Positions 55,167 through 64,000 of a stretch of 64,000 nucleotides of DNA are shown here, piece after piece. The notes under the pieces were generated by a model that had not been told where the DNA came from, searched no databases, and saw nothing but the letters and a program-made list of their open reading frames with translations. The number at the start of each line of letters is the position of its first letter. Positions within the stretch are counted from its first letter, which is position 1. Source of the stretch: Arthrobacter antioxidans (GTDB lineage: Bacteria; Actinomycetota; Actinomycetes; Actinomycetales; Micrococcaceae); assembly GCF_023100725.1 (NCBI RefSeq), contig NZ_CP095501.1, forward strand, positions 1,240,001-1,304,000, read 5' to 3'. The position numbers and the translations under genes are program-made.

Positions 55167-56687
55167 ATGCGTCCCGATCCATTGGTGGAGATTGAACGGA
55201 AGTTCGACGTCGACGACGACGCCGCGGTTCCTTTGTTGCACGACCTTCCCGGGGTGGGGAGGGTCGACCAGCCGGTCGAGTTTCGCCTCGAGGCCGAATA
55301 CTTCGATACCGAGGACCTCCGGTTGGCTTCCCGGCGCATCACGGTGCGACGGCGAACCGGGGGTGAGGACGCCGGCTGGCACCTCAAGATCCCCGCCGGC
55401 CCCGACGAACGCCACGAACACCATGAGCCGCTGGGCAGGAAGGCCGATGGCGTCCCCACCACACTCCTGGACCTGATCCGGGTGCACGTCAGGGACAGGG
55501 CGCTGGTGCCGGTCGCCCGGCTGACGACGCGACGCATCGTGCACCACCTCCACGGCGAGGACGGCGGGGTCCTGGCCGACCTCATGGACGACCGCGTCCA
55601 GGCGGACGTGCTTCTTCCCGCACCGGCCGGCCTGCACTGGCGCGAATGGGAGATCGAGCTCGTCGACGGGTCGATCGACCTGCTCGATGCCGCGCAGGCA
55701 CGGGTCACGGACGCGGGTGCGCGCCCGTCCGCCCACAGCTCCAAGCTGGAGCGGACCCTGGGCTCCATGCTCCGCACCGTCGCGGACGGGCGACCCACAC
55801 CGACGCCGGACGGTCCGGCCGGGGACGTGCTGCTCGCCTACCTCCACGAGCAGCTGACCGTCCTCGAGCAGCAGGATCCCCAGGTGCGGCAGGACGCACC
55901 CGACGCGGTCCACCGCATGCGGGTCGCCACGCGGCGCGTGCGATCCGTCCTGGGCACGTACCGCTCCCTGCTGGAGGACGCCGGCGCCGTACGGCTCCTG
56001 CGCGAGGAACTGAAGTGGCTCGCCGGCGTCCTCGGCCGGGCACGGGATGCGGAGGTCATGCACGCGCGGCTCAAGGAGATGCTGGCCGACGAGCCCGCTG
56101 ACCTCCTGCTGGGCCCGGTCGAGCGCAGGGTGGACCTGGAACTCGGGGACGGCTACCGGAAGGCGCATGCCAGGGCTCTCAAGGCGCTGGACTCGGAACG
56201 CTACTTCCGGCTGGTCGACACACTGGAGTCACTGCTGGCGGCCCCGGCCCTGACCGCACGGGCTGCCGAGCCGGCGGCCCGTGTGATCCCGGAGCTCCTG
56301 AACCGGGACATCCGACGCCTGCGCGCGGCCGTCCACGAGGCCAGGCACCACCCCGCAGGGCTGGGCGACCATCCCGCCCTCCATCAGGCGCGCAAGGACG
56401 CCAAACGGCTCCGGTATGCAGCGGAAGCCGCGGCGCCGGTCGGGCGGAAGAAGATCGCACGCGTCGCGGACGCCGCCCTGGGGATCCAGAAGATCCTCGG
56501 CGAGCATCAGGACAGCGTCGTGACGCGTGACCTGCTGCGCCGCCTCGGCGCCGCGACCTCGCAGCAGGGCGAGAACGGGTTCACCTACGGCCGGCTGCAT
56601 GCCCTGGAGCAGGTCGCCGCCCTGCGGGCCGAATCGCGGTTCCGCCGGGAGTGGAAGTACTTTCCCACGGCGCTCGGCACGAAATAG
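55167..56687 (+). CDS. CYTH-CHAD domain protein
   Basis: 506 residues. The N-terminal CYTH tunnel domain begins with EIERKF (8-13) and has the basic RITVRRRTGG and GWHLKIPAG strands; the C-terminal CHAD domain is helical with conserved histidines (DAVHRMRVATRRVRSVLG, HQARKDAKRLRYAAEA). CYTH enzymes hydrolyse triphosphates; CHAD domains bind polyphosphate. Intact active-site charges suggest an inorganic triphosphatase tied to polyphosphate granules. The ATG is under a close -10 box, so probably leaderless. Confidence 0.88.
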   Translation: MRPDPLVEIERKFDVDDDAAVPLLHDLPGVGRVDQPVEFRLEAEYFDTEDLRLASRRITVRRRTGGEDAGWHLKIPAGPDERHEHHEPLGRKADGVPTTLLDLIRVHVRDRALVPVARLTTRRIVHHLHGEDGGVLADLMDDRVQADVLLPAPAGLHWREWEIELVDGSIDLLDAAQARVTDAGARPSAHSSKLERTLGSMLRTVADGRPTPTPDGPAGDVLLAYLHEQLTVLEQQDPQVRQDAPDAVHRMRVATRRVRSVLGTYRSLLEDAGAVRLLREELKWLAGVLGRARDAEVMHARLKEMLADEPADLLLGPVERRVDLELGDGYRKAHARALKALDSERYFRLVDTLESLLAAPALTARAAEPAARVIPELLNRDIRRLRAAVHEARHHPAGLGDHPALHQARKDAKRLRYAAEAAAPVGRKKIARVADAALGIQKILGEHQDSVVTRDLLRRLGAATSQQGENGFTYGRLHALEQVAALRAESRFRREWKYFPTALGTK

Positions 56688-56702
56688 GAACGGACTCCTG
56701 CC

Positions 56703-57056
56703 ATGAGGTCCTACCCGCGGTACGAGACCGTCAGCTTCCTGCGCGCGGCGGGAGCCGGCTACATCGAGGGCCTGGTCCTGATGCGCTACGCGCAGAAGGC
56801 GGTCGAGGACCGCGGGCTCCCACCCCACGAGCGGGTGGCCCACGTCGAGGTCTGGGGTGAGGAGACCTGCGGCATGAGCAGCCACCAGGGGCATCCGGTG
56901 GACCTCACCGTCGAGAACAAGGCCATCTACTGGTACCGCGTCACCATCGAGGGGCCGCCGGAGGAACGGCGCCTGCTGCCGGACGCTGCTGTCCCGGCGG
57001 GAAGCCTGATCGACGGCGTCGAGCACGCGCAGGTCGAGGGCGCCGCCGCCCCCTAG
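56703..57056 (+). CDS. Conserved hypothetical protein
   Basis: 117 residues, no recognised family. Starts 15 bases after the CYTH-CHAD stop, so probably cotranscribed. It has a Tyr/Trp-rich core with VAHVEVWGEETCGMSSHQG and NKAIYWYRVTIEG, which look like beta strands of a soluble protein; the C-terminus is Ala-rich. One cysteine. Could serve polyphosphate metabolism by context only. Confidence 0.55.
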   Translation: MRSYPRYETVSFLRAAGAGYIEGLVLMRYAQKAVEDRGLPPHERVAHVEVWGEETCGMSSHQGHPVDLTVENKAIYWYRVTIEGPPEERRLLPDAAVPAGSLIDGVEHAQVEGAAAP

Positions 57057-57078
57057 CCTCCGCTCCCTAGCCTCCGGC
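57051..57078. repeat. 14-bp tandem duplication at the convergent gene ends
   Basis: CCCTAGCCTCCGct (57051-57064) is followed directly by CCCTAGCCTCCGgc. The first copy supplies the plus-strand stop; the second, on the minus strand, supplies the stop and last codons of moaD. Confidence 0.75.
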
Positions 57079-57327
57079 GAAGGGCGGCAGGACGTCCAGC
57101 ACGTCGTCGTCCCCGAGGACGGTCGAGGTGTCCCGCAGCGCCACCTCGTTGAGCAGGAAACTGCTGCGCCCGAGGACCGTCGCCAGCGACGGAGCGCCGG
57201 GCGAGGCAGGGCGTGCGCGCAGCTCGTCGAGCACGGCGGAAAGCGTGCGCCCACCGGGCAGCCGCTCCTCCCCGACGCCGGTGGCGGCCTTCGCCGCCCC
57301 GAAATACCTCACGAGCACCTCAGCCAC
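57067..57327 (-). CDS. moaD: Molybdopterin synthase sulfur carrier subunit MoaD
   Basis: 86 residues, ubiquitin-like fold. The C-terminal Gly-Gly (PPFAGG) is adenylated and thiocarboxylated in MoaD. N-terminal VLVRYFGAAKAATG matches the family. It overlaps the moaA end by 8 bases on the same strand and so is translated with it. The MoeB-type activator is not in the window. Confidence 0.87.
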   Translation of the reverse strand: MAEVLVRYFGAAKAATGVGEERLPGGRTLSAVLDELRARPASPGAPSLATVLGRSSFLLNEVALRDTSTVLGDDDVLDVLPPFAGG

Positions 57328-58390
57328 CGATGGCGCTCATCGACCGGTCGGGCTGGACGAAGTCGTCGGCGCCGAGTCCCGTATGGCTCATCCCGTGCGC
57401 CCGCGGCTTCAGCCACATGGCGTCCCGCCAGCGCTGGGCCACGGCCTCGTCGTCCGCGTCGGAGCGCAGGAGGCCGCGCAGGTCCGTCTCCTCGTGGGAG
57501 AAGAGGCAACTCATGATCTTGCCCTCGGCCGTCACGCGCGTCCGTCGGCAGTCGGCACAGAACGGCTCCGTGACCGACGCGATGATGCCGACGGTCCCGA
57601 GGACGACGTCGGGAGCGGCCTTCGACCGGACCTCCCACCGCTCGGCGGGCGCGCCGTCGCGGTTCCGGGGGTCCGGGGTGAGGACGAAGCGCGTCTCGAC
57701 CAGCGCGCGCATCTCCGCGGCGGTCACCATGCCCTCCTTCGTCCAGCCGTGATCGGCGTCGAGGGGCATCTGCTCGATGAAGCGCAGTTCGAAGCCGCGG
57801 GACACCGCCCATTCCACGAGATCGGGCGCCTCGTGGTCGTTGATGCCGCGCATCAGCACGGCGTTGATCTTCACGAGGCCCAGCCCGGCTTCGGCGGCCG
57901 CCTCGATGCCCCGGAGCACACGGTCCAGGAACGGCCGGCGGGTCAGCTGGGCGAAGGTCTCGGGGTGCAGGGAGTCCATGGAGACGTTGATGCGTGTGAG
58001 CCCTGCGTCCTTCAGCTGCACGGCACGGCGGTCCAGGCCGAGGGCGTTGGTCGTCATCGAGATCGGCAGGTCGGCGTGGTTCGTGCGGATGTCACGGATG
58101 ATGTCGAGCAGGTCGGCCCGGACGAGCGGTTCCCCGCCCGTCAGCCGCAGCTCACGGACACCGAGCAGGTCCACGCCGATGCGCACCAGCCGGACGATCT
58201 CCTGGCGGGACAGCACCTGGTCCTTCTGCAGCCAGTTCAGGCCCTCGGCCGGCATGCAGTAGGTGCACCGCAGGTTGCACTTGTCCGTCAGCGACAGGCG
58301 CATGTCCGTCGCCTGCCTCCCGTGGGTGTCCAGAAGGCCTTCGACCGTGCCCCCGCGGGCGACGCGCGGCATTCCCAGTTGGATTCCCAT
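57320..58390 (-). CDS. moaA: GTP 3',8-cyclase MoaA
   Basis: 356 residues. The radical SAM cluster motif is CNLRCTYC; the second cluster cysteines are in FCADCRRTRVTAEGKIMSC; the C-terminus ends in the needed GG. It makes the first intermediate of molybdopterin from GTP with MoaC. ATG 58390 has no Shine-Dalgarno; a TAACCT box (complement of 58398-58403) ends seven bases upstream, so it is probably leaderless. Confidence 0.92.
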   Translation of the reverse strand: MGIQLGMPRVARGGTVEGLLDTHGRQATDMRLSLTDKCNLRCTYCMPAEGLNWLQKDQVLSRQEIVRLVRIGVDLLGVRELRLTGGEPLVRADLLDIIRDIRTNHADLPISMTTNALGLDRRAVQLKDAGLTRINVSMDSLHPETFAQLTRRPFLDRVLRGIEAAAEAGLGLVKINAVLMRGINDHEAPDLVEWAVSRGFELRFIEQMPLDADHGWTKEGMVTAAEMRALVETRFVLTPDPRNRDGAPAERWEVRSKAAPDVVLGTVGIIASVTEPFCADCRRTRVTAEGKIMSCLFSHEETDLRGLLRSDADDEAVAQRWRDAMWLKPRAHGMSHTGLGADDFVQPDRSMSAIGG

Positions 58391-58441
58391 GGAATCGAGG
58401 TTACGCCCTCCGTCGGCCCGGACCCTACCCGGGCGCACACG

Positions 58442-58464
58442 GCCGGGCGGGGCTTCCGCCCGGC
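58442..58464. promoter_or_regulatory. Hairpin between divergent moaA and the molybdoenzyme gene
   Basis: GCCGGGCGG-GGCTT-CCGCCCGGC, perfect 9-bp stem, in the 191-base gap. It could be an operator or a leader structure; it is too short for the known Moco riboswitch. Confidence 0.45.
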
Positions 58465-58581
58465 GTCGCCGCCCTGTAGAACGCGGGGAACCTCCCTCCA
58501 CCCGCGGTCGTGTAAGCAACGGACCCGTCCGGGCGGACAGCGGAGCGGCCGGGACACGACGGAAAGGCAGGAATTCCCCCA

Positions 58582-60135
58582 GTGAGCATGCGACGCCCCG
58601 CGTGGGCAGCCGTCTCCGGCGCGCTGGCGGTGGGGCTGGGGGTGATCGCCGGTGAGTTGGCGGCAGCCGCACTGAGCCCCTCCGTCAGCCCGGTCAGCGC
58701 GGTGGGCTCCTCCGTCGTCGACCGCGTGCCCCCGGCCGTCAAGGACTGGGCGATCGCCTGGTTCGGGACCGCGGACAAGGCCGTTCTCCTGGCGACGATC
58801 GCCGCCGTCATCACCGGGATCGCCCTCGCCGCCGGTGCGCTCGAGTACCGGCGGGCCTTCGCCGGCAGGGCTGTCGTCGTCGGCTTCGGGATCGTCGGTG
58901 CGCTCGCCGTGGCCTCGCGCCCGCAGTCCTCCACCGTCTCCCTCGTTCCCCCCGCGGTGGCCACGCTCGTCGCGATCCTCGTCCTCGGCGCGCTCATCAG
59001 GGCGCTGCGCACGTGGTCCCGGGCGGCCGACGACGGCGTGGAGGGCTCGCTCCCGGCGCGCCGCCGGTTCCTCCAGGGCGCCGGAGGCACCGCCGTCGTC
59101 GCCGTCGCCACCGGCGCGGCGGCCACCGGCGTGCGCTCCTCCCAGTCCGCCGTGACGCAGCAGCGCTCGTCGATCACGCTGCCCGCGCCCGCCGGGGCGG
59201 TGCCGCCTGCGGAGGGGTCCTTCGTCCCCGAGGGCGCGGACCTCGGGATCGAGGGCATCAGCGGGCTCGTCACGCCGACCGAGGACTTCTACCGGATCGA
59301 CACCGCCCTCGTGGTGCCCGTCGTCGACGCCGCGGACTGGTCCCTGAAGGTCACGGGACTCGTGGACCGCGAGATCGAGATCACGTTCGACGAACTGCTC
59401 GCCCTGCCCCTGATCGAGCGCCACGTGACCCTGGCCTGCGTGTCCAACACCGTGGGCGGAGACCTGACCGGCAACGCGCGCTGGCTCGGCTGGCCCGTGC
59501 GCGAGCTCCTGGCCCGGGCCGGCGTGCGGCCGGAGGCCGACATGGTGCTGTCGCGGAGCGTCGACGGCTTCACCGCCGGCACGCCGCTCGACGCCCTGAC
59601 CGATGCGCGGGACTCGCTGCTCGCCGTCGGCATGAACGGGGCGCCGCTTCCCGTGGAGCACGGATTCCCGGTCCGGCTCGTGGTCCCGGGTCTCTACGGC
59701 TTCGTGTCCGCGACCAAATGGGTGACCGAGCTGAAGGTCACCCGCTTCGCCGACGACACGGCGTACTGGTCCACGCGCGGCTGGTCCGAGCGCGGCCCTG
59801 TCAAGACCTCCTCCCGGATCGACGTGCCGCGTCCGAGGGCGAGCGTTCCCGCGGGCGACGTCGTCGTCGGCGGGGTGGCCTGGGCGCAGCACCGGGGCGT
59901 GGAGGCCGTCGAGGTGAGGGTCGACGGCGGCCCGTGGCAGCGTGCCGCACTCGCACGGCCGATCTCCGCCGACACGTGGTGCCAGTACAGCGCCACGCTG
60001 TCACTGCAGGCCGGCGAGCACACCCTCCAGGTGCGGGCGGTGGACCGGGAGGGCGGCGTGCAGTCCGAGGACACGGTGCCCCCGGCGCCCGACGGCGCCG
60101 AAGGGCTGCACACGGTAACGTTCTCGGTGACCTAG
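58582..60135 (+). CDS. Membrane-anchored sulfite-oxidase-type molybdopterin oxidoreductase
   Basis: 517 residues. Four membrane segments (about 8-30, 66-88, 96-112, 122-142) precede an RRRFLQ twin-arginine-like motif (160-165) and a fifth hydrophobic stretch (169-184). The catalytic domain of the oxidoreductase molybdopterin-binding type follows, with ACVSNTVGG carrying the molybdenum-ligand Cys286, then a C-terminal dimerisation domain of the Mo-co type. The substrate could be sulfite or an oxidised sulfoxide. It is the only molybdoenzyme among the biosynthetic genes and their probable client. GTG 58582 or ATG 58588. Confidence 0.85.
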   Translation: MSMRRPAWAAVSGALAVGLGVIAGELAAAALSPSVSPVSAVGSSVVDRVPPAVKDWAIAWFGTADKAVLLATIAAVITGIALAAGALEYRRAFAGRAVVVGFGIVGALAVASRPQSSTVSLVPPAVATLVAILVLGALIRALRTWSRAADDGVEGSLPARRRFLQGAGGTAVVAVATGAAATGVRSSQSAVTQQRSSITLPAPAGAVPPAEGSFVPEGADLGIEGISGLVTPTEDFYRIDTALVVPVVDAADWSLKVTGLVDREIEITFDELLALPLIERHVTLACVSNTVGGDLTGNARWLGWPVRELLARAGVRPEADMVLSRSVDGFTAGTPLDALTDARDSLLAVGMNGAPLPVEHGFPVRLVVPGLYGFVSATKWVTELKVTRFADDTAYWSTRGWSERGPVKTSSRIDVPRPRASVPAGDVVVGGVAWAQHRGVEAVEVRVDGGPWQRAALARPISADTWCQYSATLSLQAGEHTLQVRAVDREGGVQSEDTVPPAPDGAEGLHTVTFSVT

Positions 60136-60181
60136 GCCACGCCCGCCGGGCGTGCCCGGCACCAGCGCGCGGAAGGCAACC

Positions 60182-61501
60182 ATGAGACGAACCGTCGCCG
60201 AACACCAGGCCGCGGTGGCCGCACTCCTGCACCCGGGCAGCGGGTACCGCCGCACGGCTGCGGAGGTGCTCGCGCTCGGCGACGCGCTGGGCCGGGCACT
60301 GGTGGAGGACGTGCACGCGCCGGTGAGCCTCCCACCGTTCGACAACTCCCAGATGGACGGGTACGCCGTCCACGCCGACGACCTCGCGGGGACGGCCCCG
60401 CTCACGGTGGCCGAACCCATCCCGGCCGGCATCGTGCCGCCGCCGCTCCGGCCGGGGACGGCCGCCCCGATCATGACCGGCGCCATGCTGCCGGCCGGCG
60501 CCGCCGCCGTCGTGCCCATCGAGCGGGCACAGCCCGACCGGTTCTACTCCGCAGCGGACCGGGCGGCCGGGACCGCGACCGTGCGCCTCCCCGGCGGCAT
60601 CGACGCCGGACGCTTCGTGCGGCGGGCCGGCAGCGACATCGCCGAGGGCGGGATCGCGCTGCCGGCCGGCACACTGCTCGGTGCCGCCCAGCTCGGGCTC
60701 CTCGCGGCCTGCGGTGTGGGCGAGGTCCGTGTGGCCCCGCGCTTCCGCGTGCTGCTCCTGTCCACCGGGGACGAGGTGGCCGAGCCCGGCACGGACCTCG
60801 CCCCGGGACGGATCTACGACGCCAACACGACGCTCCTCGAGGCGGCGCTGCGGGAGGCCGGCGCCCACGTCACCCGCCACCGCCTGCTCGGGGACGATCC
60901 GGCCGTGCTCCGGGAGGCCCTCGCCGGCATCACGGCAGGCAGCACCGACCTCGTCCTCAGCAGCGGGGGCATCAGCCAGGGTGCCTACGAGGTGGTGAAG
61001 CAGGCGCTGGCGGCGAGCGGCGTGGAGTTCTCCTCGGTGGCCCTGCAGCCGGGCGGACCCCAGGCGCACGGCACCATCTCCGGCGTCCCGTTCCTGGGGT
61101 TCCCCGGCAACCCGGTGAGCGCGATCGTCTCCTTCGAGATGTTCCTGCGGCCTGCCCTCCACCGGCTGACCGGTGTCCCGGCGCCCCGCCCCGTGCTGGA
61201 GGCGGTCCTCGCCGAGGGCGTGGACAGCCCTCCCGCCAAGCACCAGGTGCGTCGCGGCGTCTACCGCGCCGGGAGGGTGGCGCTCGTGGGCGGCCCCGAG
61301 TCCCATCTGCTGCACGCCCTGGCCGCCGCCAACTGCCTCGTCCACCTGCCCGAGGGTGTCGCCTCGCTCGCCCGGGGCGACCGCGTCATGGTCACGCTCA
61401 TCGGTCCCATACCGGCGGACCCCGTGGCAAGCGACGGCCCGATCACGGCGGACGGGGCCGGATCTGGTGGAATGGACTCCGCAGAAAGGACTCCATCATG
61501 A
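60182..61501 (+). CDS. moeA: Molybdopterin molybdenumtransferase MoeA
   Basis: 439 residues with the family order: [32 protein letters not shown], the MoCF-like domain ([23 protein letters not shown]) and the C-terminal PGGPQAHG and [10 protein letters not shown]. It inserts molybdate into adenylylated molybdopterin. ATG 60182 follows GGAAGG. Its 3' end overlaps moaC by four bases (ATGA); the last ~25 residues are Gly-rich and unconserved. Confidence 0.91.
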   Translation: MRRTVAEHQAAVAALLHPGSGYRRTAAEVLALGDALGRALVEDVHAPVSLPPFDNSQMDGYAVHADDLAGTAPLTVAEPIPAGIVPPPLRPGTAAPIMTGAMLPAGAAAVVPIERAQPDRFYSAADRAAGTATVRLPGGIDAGRFVRRAGSDIAEGGIALPAGTLLGAAQLGLLAACGVGEVRVAPRFRVLLLSTGDEVAEPGTDLAPGRIYDANTTLLEAALREAGAHVTRHRLLGDDPAVLREALAGITAGSTDLVLSSGGISQGAYEVVKQALAASGVEFSSVALQPGGPQAHGTISGVPFLGFPGNPVSAIVSFEMFLRPALHRLTGVPAPRPVLEAVLAEGVDSPPAKHQVRRGVYRAGRVALVGGPESHLLHALAAANCLVHLPEGVASLARGDRVMVTLIGPIPADPVASDGPITADGAGSGGMDSAERTPS

Positions 61502-61983
61502 GCACCCCACCCCCCACCGAGGGCCTCTCCCACGTCCGGTCCGACGGCACCGCCCACATGGTCGACGTCTCCGGCAAGCAGGCGACCGTCCGCCAGGCCG
61601 TCGCCGAGGCGACCCTCGAGACCACGCCCGACGTCGTCGCCCTCATCACCGACGGCAGCCTGCCCAAGGGGGACGCCCTCGCCGTCGCCCGTGTCGCCGG
61701 CATCATGGCGGCCAAGCAGACCTCCACCCTGATCCCGCTGTGCCACCCGCTGCCGCTGTCGAAGGTGACCGTCGACTTCGAGCCCGACGGCGGCCGCGTG
61801 CGGGTCGTGGTGCTCGCGAAGACCACCTCGCTCACGGGCGTCGAGATGGAGGCCCTGACGGGCGCGTCCGTCGCCGCGCTGACCCTCTACGACATGATCA
61901 AGGCCGTGGACAAGCACGCCGTCATCACCGGCACGCGCGTGCTCTCCAAGTCCGGCGGCAAGAGCGGGGACTGGACCGTATGA
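61498..61983 (+). CDS. moaC: Cyclic pyranopterin monophosphate synthase MoaC
   Basis: 161 residues. Contains the MoaC landmarks [14 protein letters not shown], the catalytic [13 protein letters not shown] and [21 protein letters not shown]. It acts directly after MoaA. GAAAGGA lies eight bases upstream; both ends overlap neighbours as ATGA, giving tight coupling. Confidence 0.93.
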   Translation: MSTPPPTEGLSHVRSDGTAHMVDVSGKQATVRQAVAEATLETTPDVVALITDGSLPKGDALAVARVAGIMAAKQTSTLIPLCHPLPLSKVTVDFEPDGGRVRVVVLAKTTSLTGVEMEALTGASVAALTLYDMIKAVDKHAVITGTRVLSKSGGKSGDWTV

Positions 61984-62465
61984 CCCCGCTGCGCACCGCC
62001 GCCGTCGTCATCGCCTCCACCCGTGCCGCCGCCGGCACCTACGAGGACGAGTGCGGCCCGGCCATCACCCGCTGGCTCTACGACCACGGCTACGCCGTCG
62101 CCGACGCCGTCGTGGTCCCCGACGGCGACGCCGTCGGCACCGCGATCGGTGCCGCCCTCGAGGCCCGCCCGGCGGTGCTGATCACGAGCGGGGGGACGGG
62201 GCTCAGCCCCGACGACGCCACGCCCGAGCAGACCGCCCCGTACCTGACGCGCAGCCTGCCCGGCGTCATGGAGGCCGTCCGCCGTGCCGGGGCCGACGCC
62301 GTCCCGACGGCGGTCCTCAGCCGCGGGCTGGCGGGCACCGCGGGCCCCACCTTCGTCATCAACCTGCCCGGATCGCCCGGGGGAGTCCGCGACGGACTCG
62401 CCGTCCTCGCCCCGCTCATCGACCACATCTGCTCCCAGTTGGAGGGCCACAATGACCACCGGTGA
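61980..62465 (+). CDS. MoaB/Mog-type molybdopterin adenylyltransferase
   Basis: 161 residues, MoCF domain: [20 protein letters not shown], then [18 protein letters not shown] (the nucleotide-binding SGGTG loop) and the NLPGSPGG loop. It adenylylates molybdopterin before MoeA. The start overlaps moaC (ATGA); the end overlaps moaE by 14 bases. Confidence 0.9.
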   Translation: MTPLRTAAVVIASTRAAAGTYEDECGPAITRWLYDHGYAVADAVVVPDGDAVGTAIGAALEARPAVLITSGGTGLSPDDATPEQTAPYLTRSLPGVMEAVRRAGADAVPTAVLSRGLAGTAGPTFVINLPGSPGGVRDGLAVLAPLIDHICSQLEGHNDHR

Positions 62466-62886
62466 AGTCGTGCACGCCGCCGTCGCCGACACCCCCATCA
62501 CCCCCGAGGAGGCGCACGCCGGCGTCGACTCGCCGTACTGCGGGGCCGTCGTCGGCTTCAGCGGCGTGGTGAGGGACCACGACGGCGGCCGCGACGTGAG
62601 CTCGCTGAGCTACTCGGCGCACCCGAGCGCCGGACGCGTCATCCGCGAGGTGGCCGAGGAGATCGCCGCGCGGCACGACGGCATCCGGATCTGGGTGGCC
62701 CACCGCGTGGGACCCCTCACGATCGGGGACCAGGCGCTCGTCGCCGCGGTCGGGGCCGCGCACCGCGGCGAGGCGTTCCGGGCCTGCTCGGACCTCGTGG
62801 ACCTCGTGAAGGAGCGCGTCCCCATCTGGAAGGAACAGTTCTTCGTGGACGGCAGCGTGGAATGGGTCGGGGCAGGGGCGGAACAG

Positions 62887-62889
<3 letters not shown>
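62452..62889 (+). CDS. moaE: Molybdopterin synthase catalytic subunit MoaE
   Basis: 145 residues with GAVVGFSGVVRDHDGG, VAHRVGPLTIGD and VKERVPIWKEQFF, which carries the active-site lysines. With MoaD it puts the dithiolene sulfurs on the pterin. ATG 62452 is five bases after GGAGGG. Confidence 0.92.

Positions 62890-64000
<1,111 letters not shown>

Overview
The window is a high-GC (roughly 70%) actinobacterial chromosome segment. Gene order, codon bias, the DUF222-HNH endonuclease, an Arthrobacter-like IF2 N-terminus and many GTGA/ATGA stop-start overlaps point to the Micrococcaceae (Arthrobacter or a close relative). This is inferred from style and synteny, not from a search. No rRNA, tRNA, CRISPR array, insertion sequence or prophage was recognised.

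Layout. 1-14.3 kb: end of an acetate symporter, then a leucine/branched-chain catabolism locus: Lrp regulator, branched-chain keto-acid dehydrogenase (bkdABC), two unrelated small genes, a TetR regulator, and a seven-gene operon for isovaleryl-CoA to acetoacetyl-CoA. Its content matches the Mycobacterium tuberculosis Rv2495c-Rv2506 region. 14.4-17.1 kb: two accessory nuclease-type genes (HTH-GIY-YIG and DUF222-HNH). 17.4-26.4 kb: isoprenoid (dxr, ispG), site-2 protease, a SatD-like regulator with a DUF3307-like membrane partner, proS and a TSUP permease. 26.4-28.7 kb: a small-molecule kinase and a DUF4439 ferritin-like lipoprotein or membrane protein, opposite strand. 28.8-42.4 kb: the core translation/RNA block rimP-nusA-ylxR-infB-rbfA, an aminotransferase, truB, three small membrane proteins, ribF, rpsO, pnp, then an M16 protease to 43.9 kb.

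43.9-62.9 kb is a mosaic of accessory genes between the M16 protease and dapB, which are neighbours in other actinobacteria such as Streptomyces: a PadR/HAAS pair, an ABC ATPase with a DUF6297 membrane protein, a TetR/DUF998 pair, a DsbA-VKOR disulfide pair followed by a broken methyltransferase gene, a Fur/catalase pair with a 78-residue repeat microprotein, two tandem STAS-like paralogues, a CYTH-CHAD protein, and a molybdenum-cofactor cluster built around a membrane-anchored sulfite-oxidase-type enzyme. The window ends in dapB and the start of a membrane protein.

Regulation is unusually readable. There is a perfect TGTGA-N6-TCACA (CRP/GlxR type) site before bkdA, a four-half-site operator before the leucine operon, and perfect palindromes before satD, the DUF998 gene, the dsbA-like gene and katA. 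About nine genes have a TAnnnT-like -10 element only 5-8 bases before the start codon, implying leaderless mRNAs.
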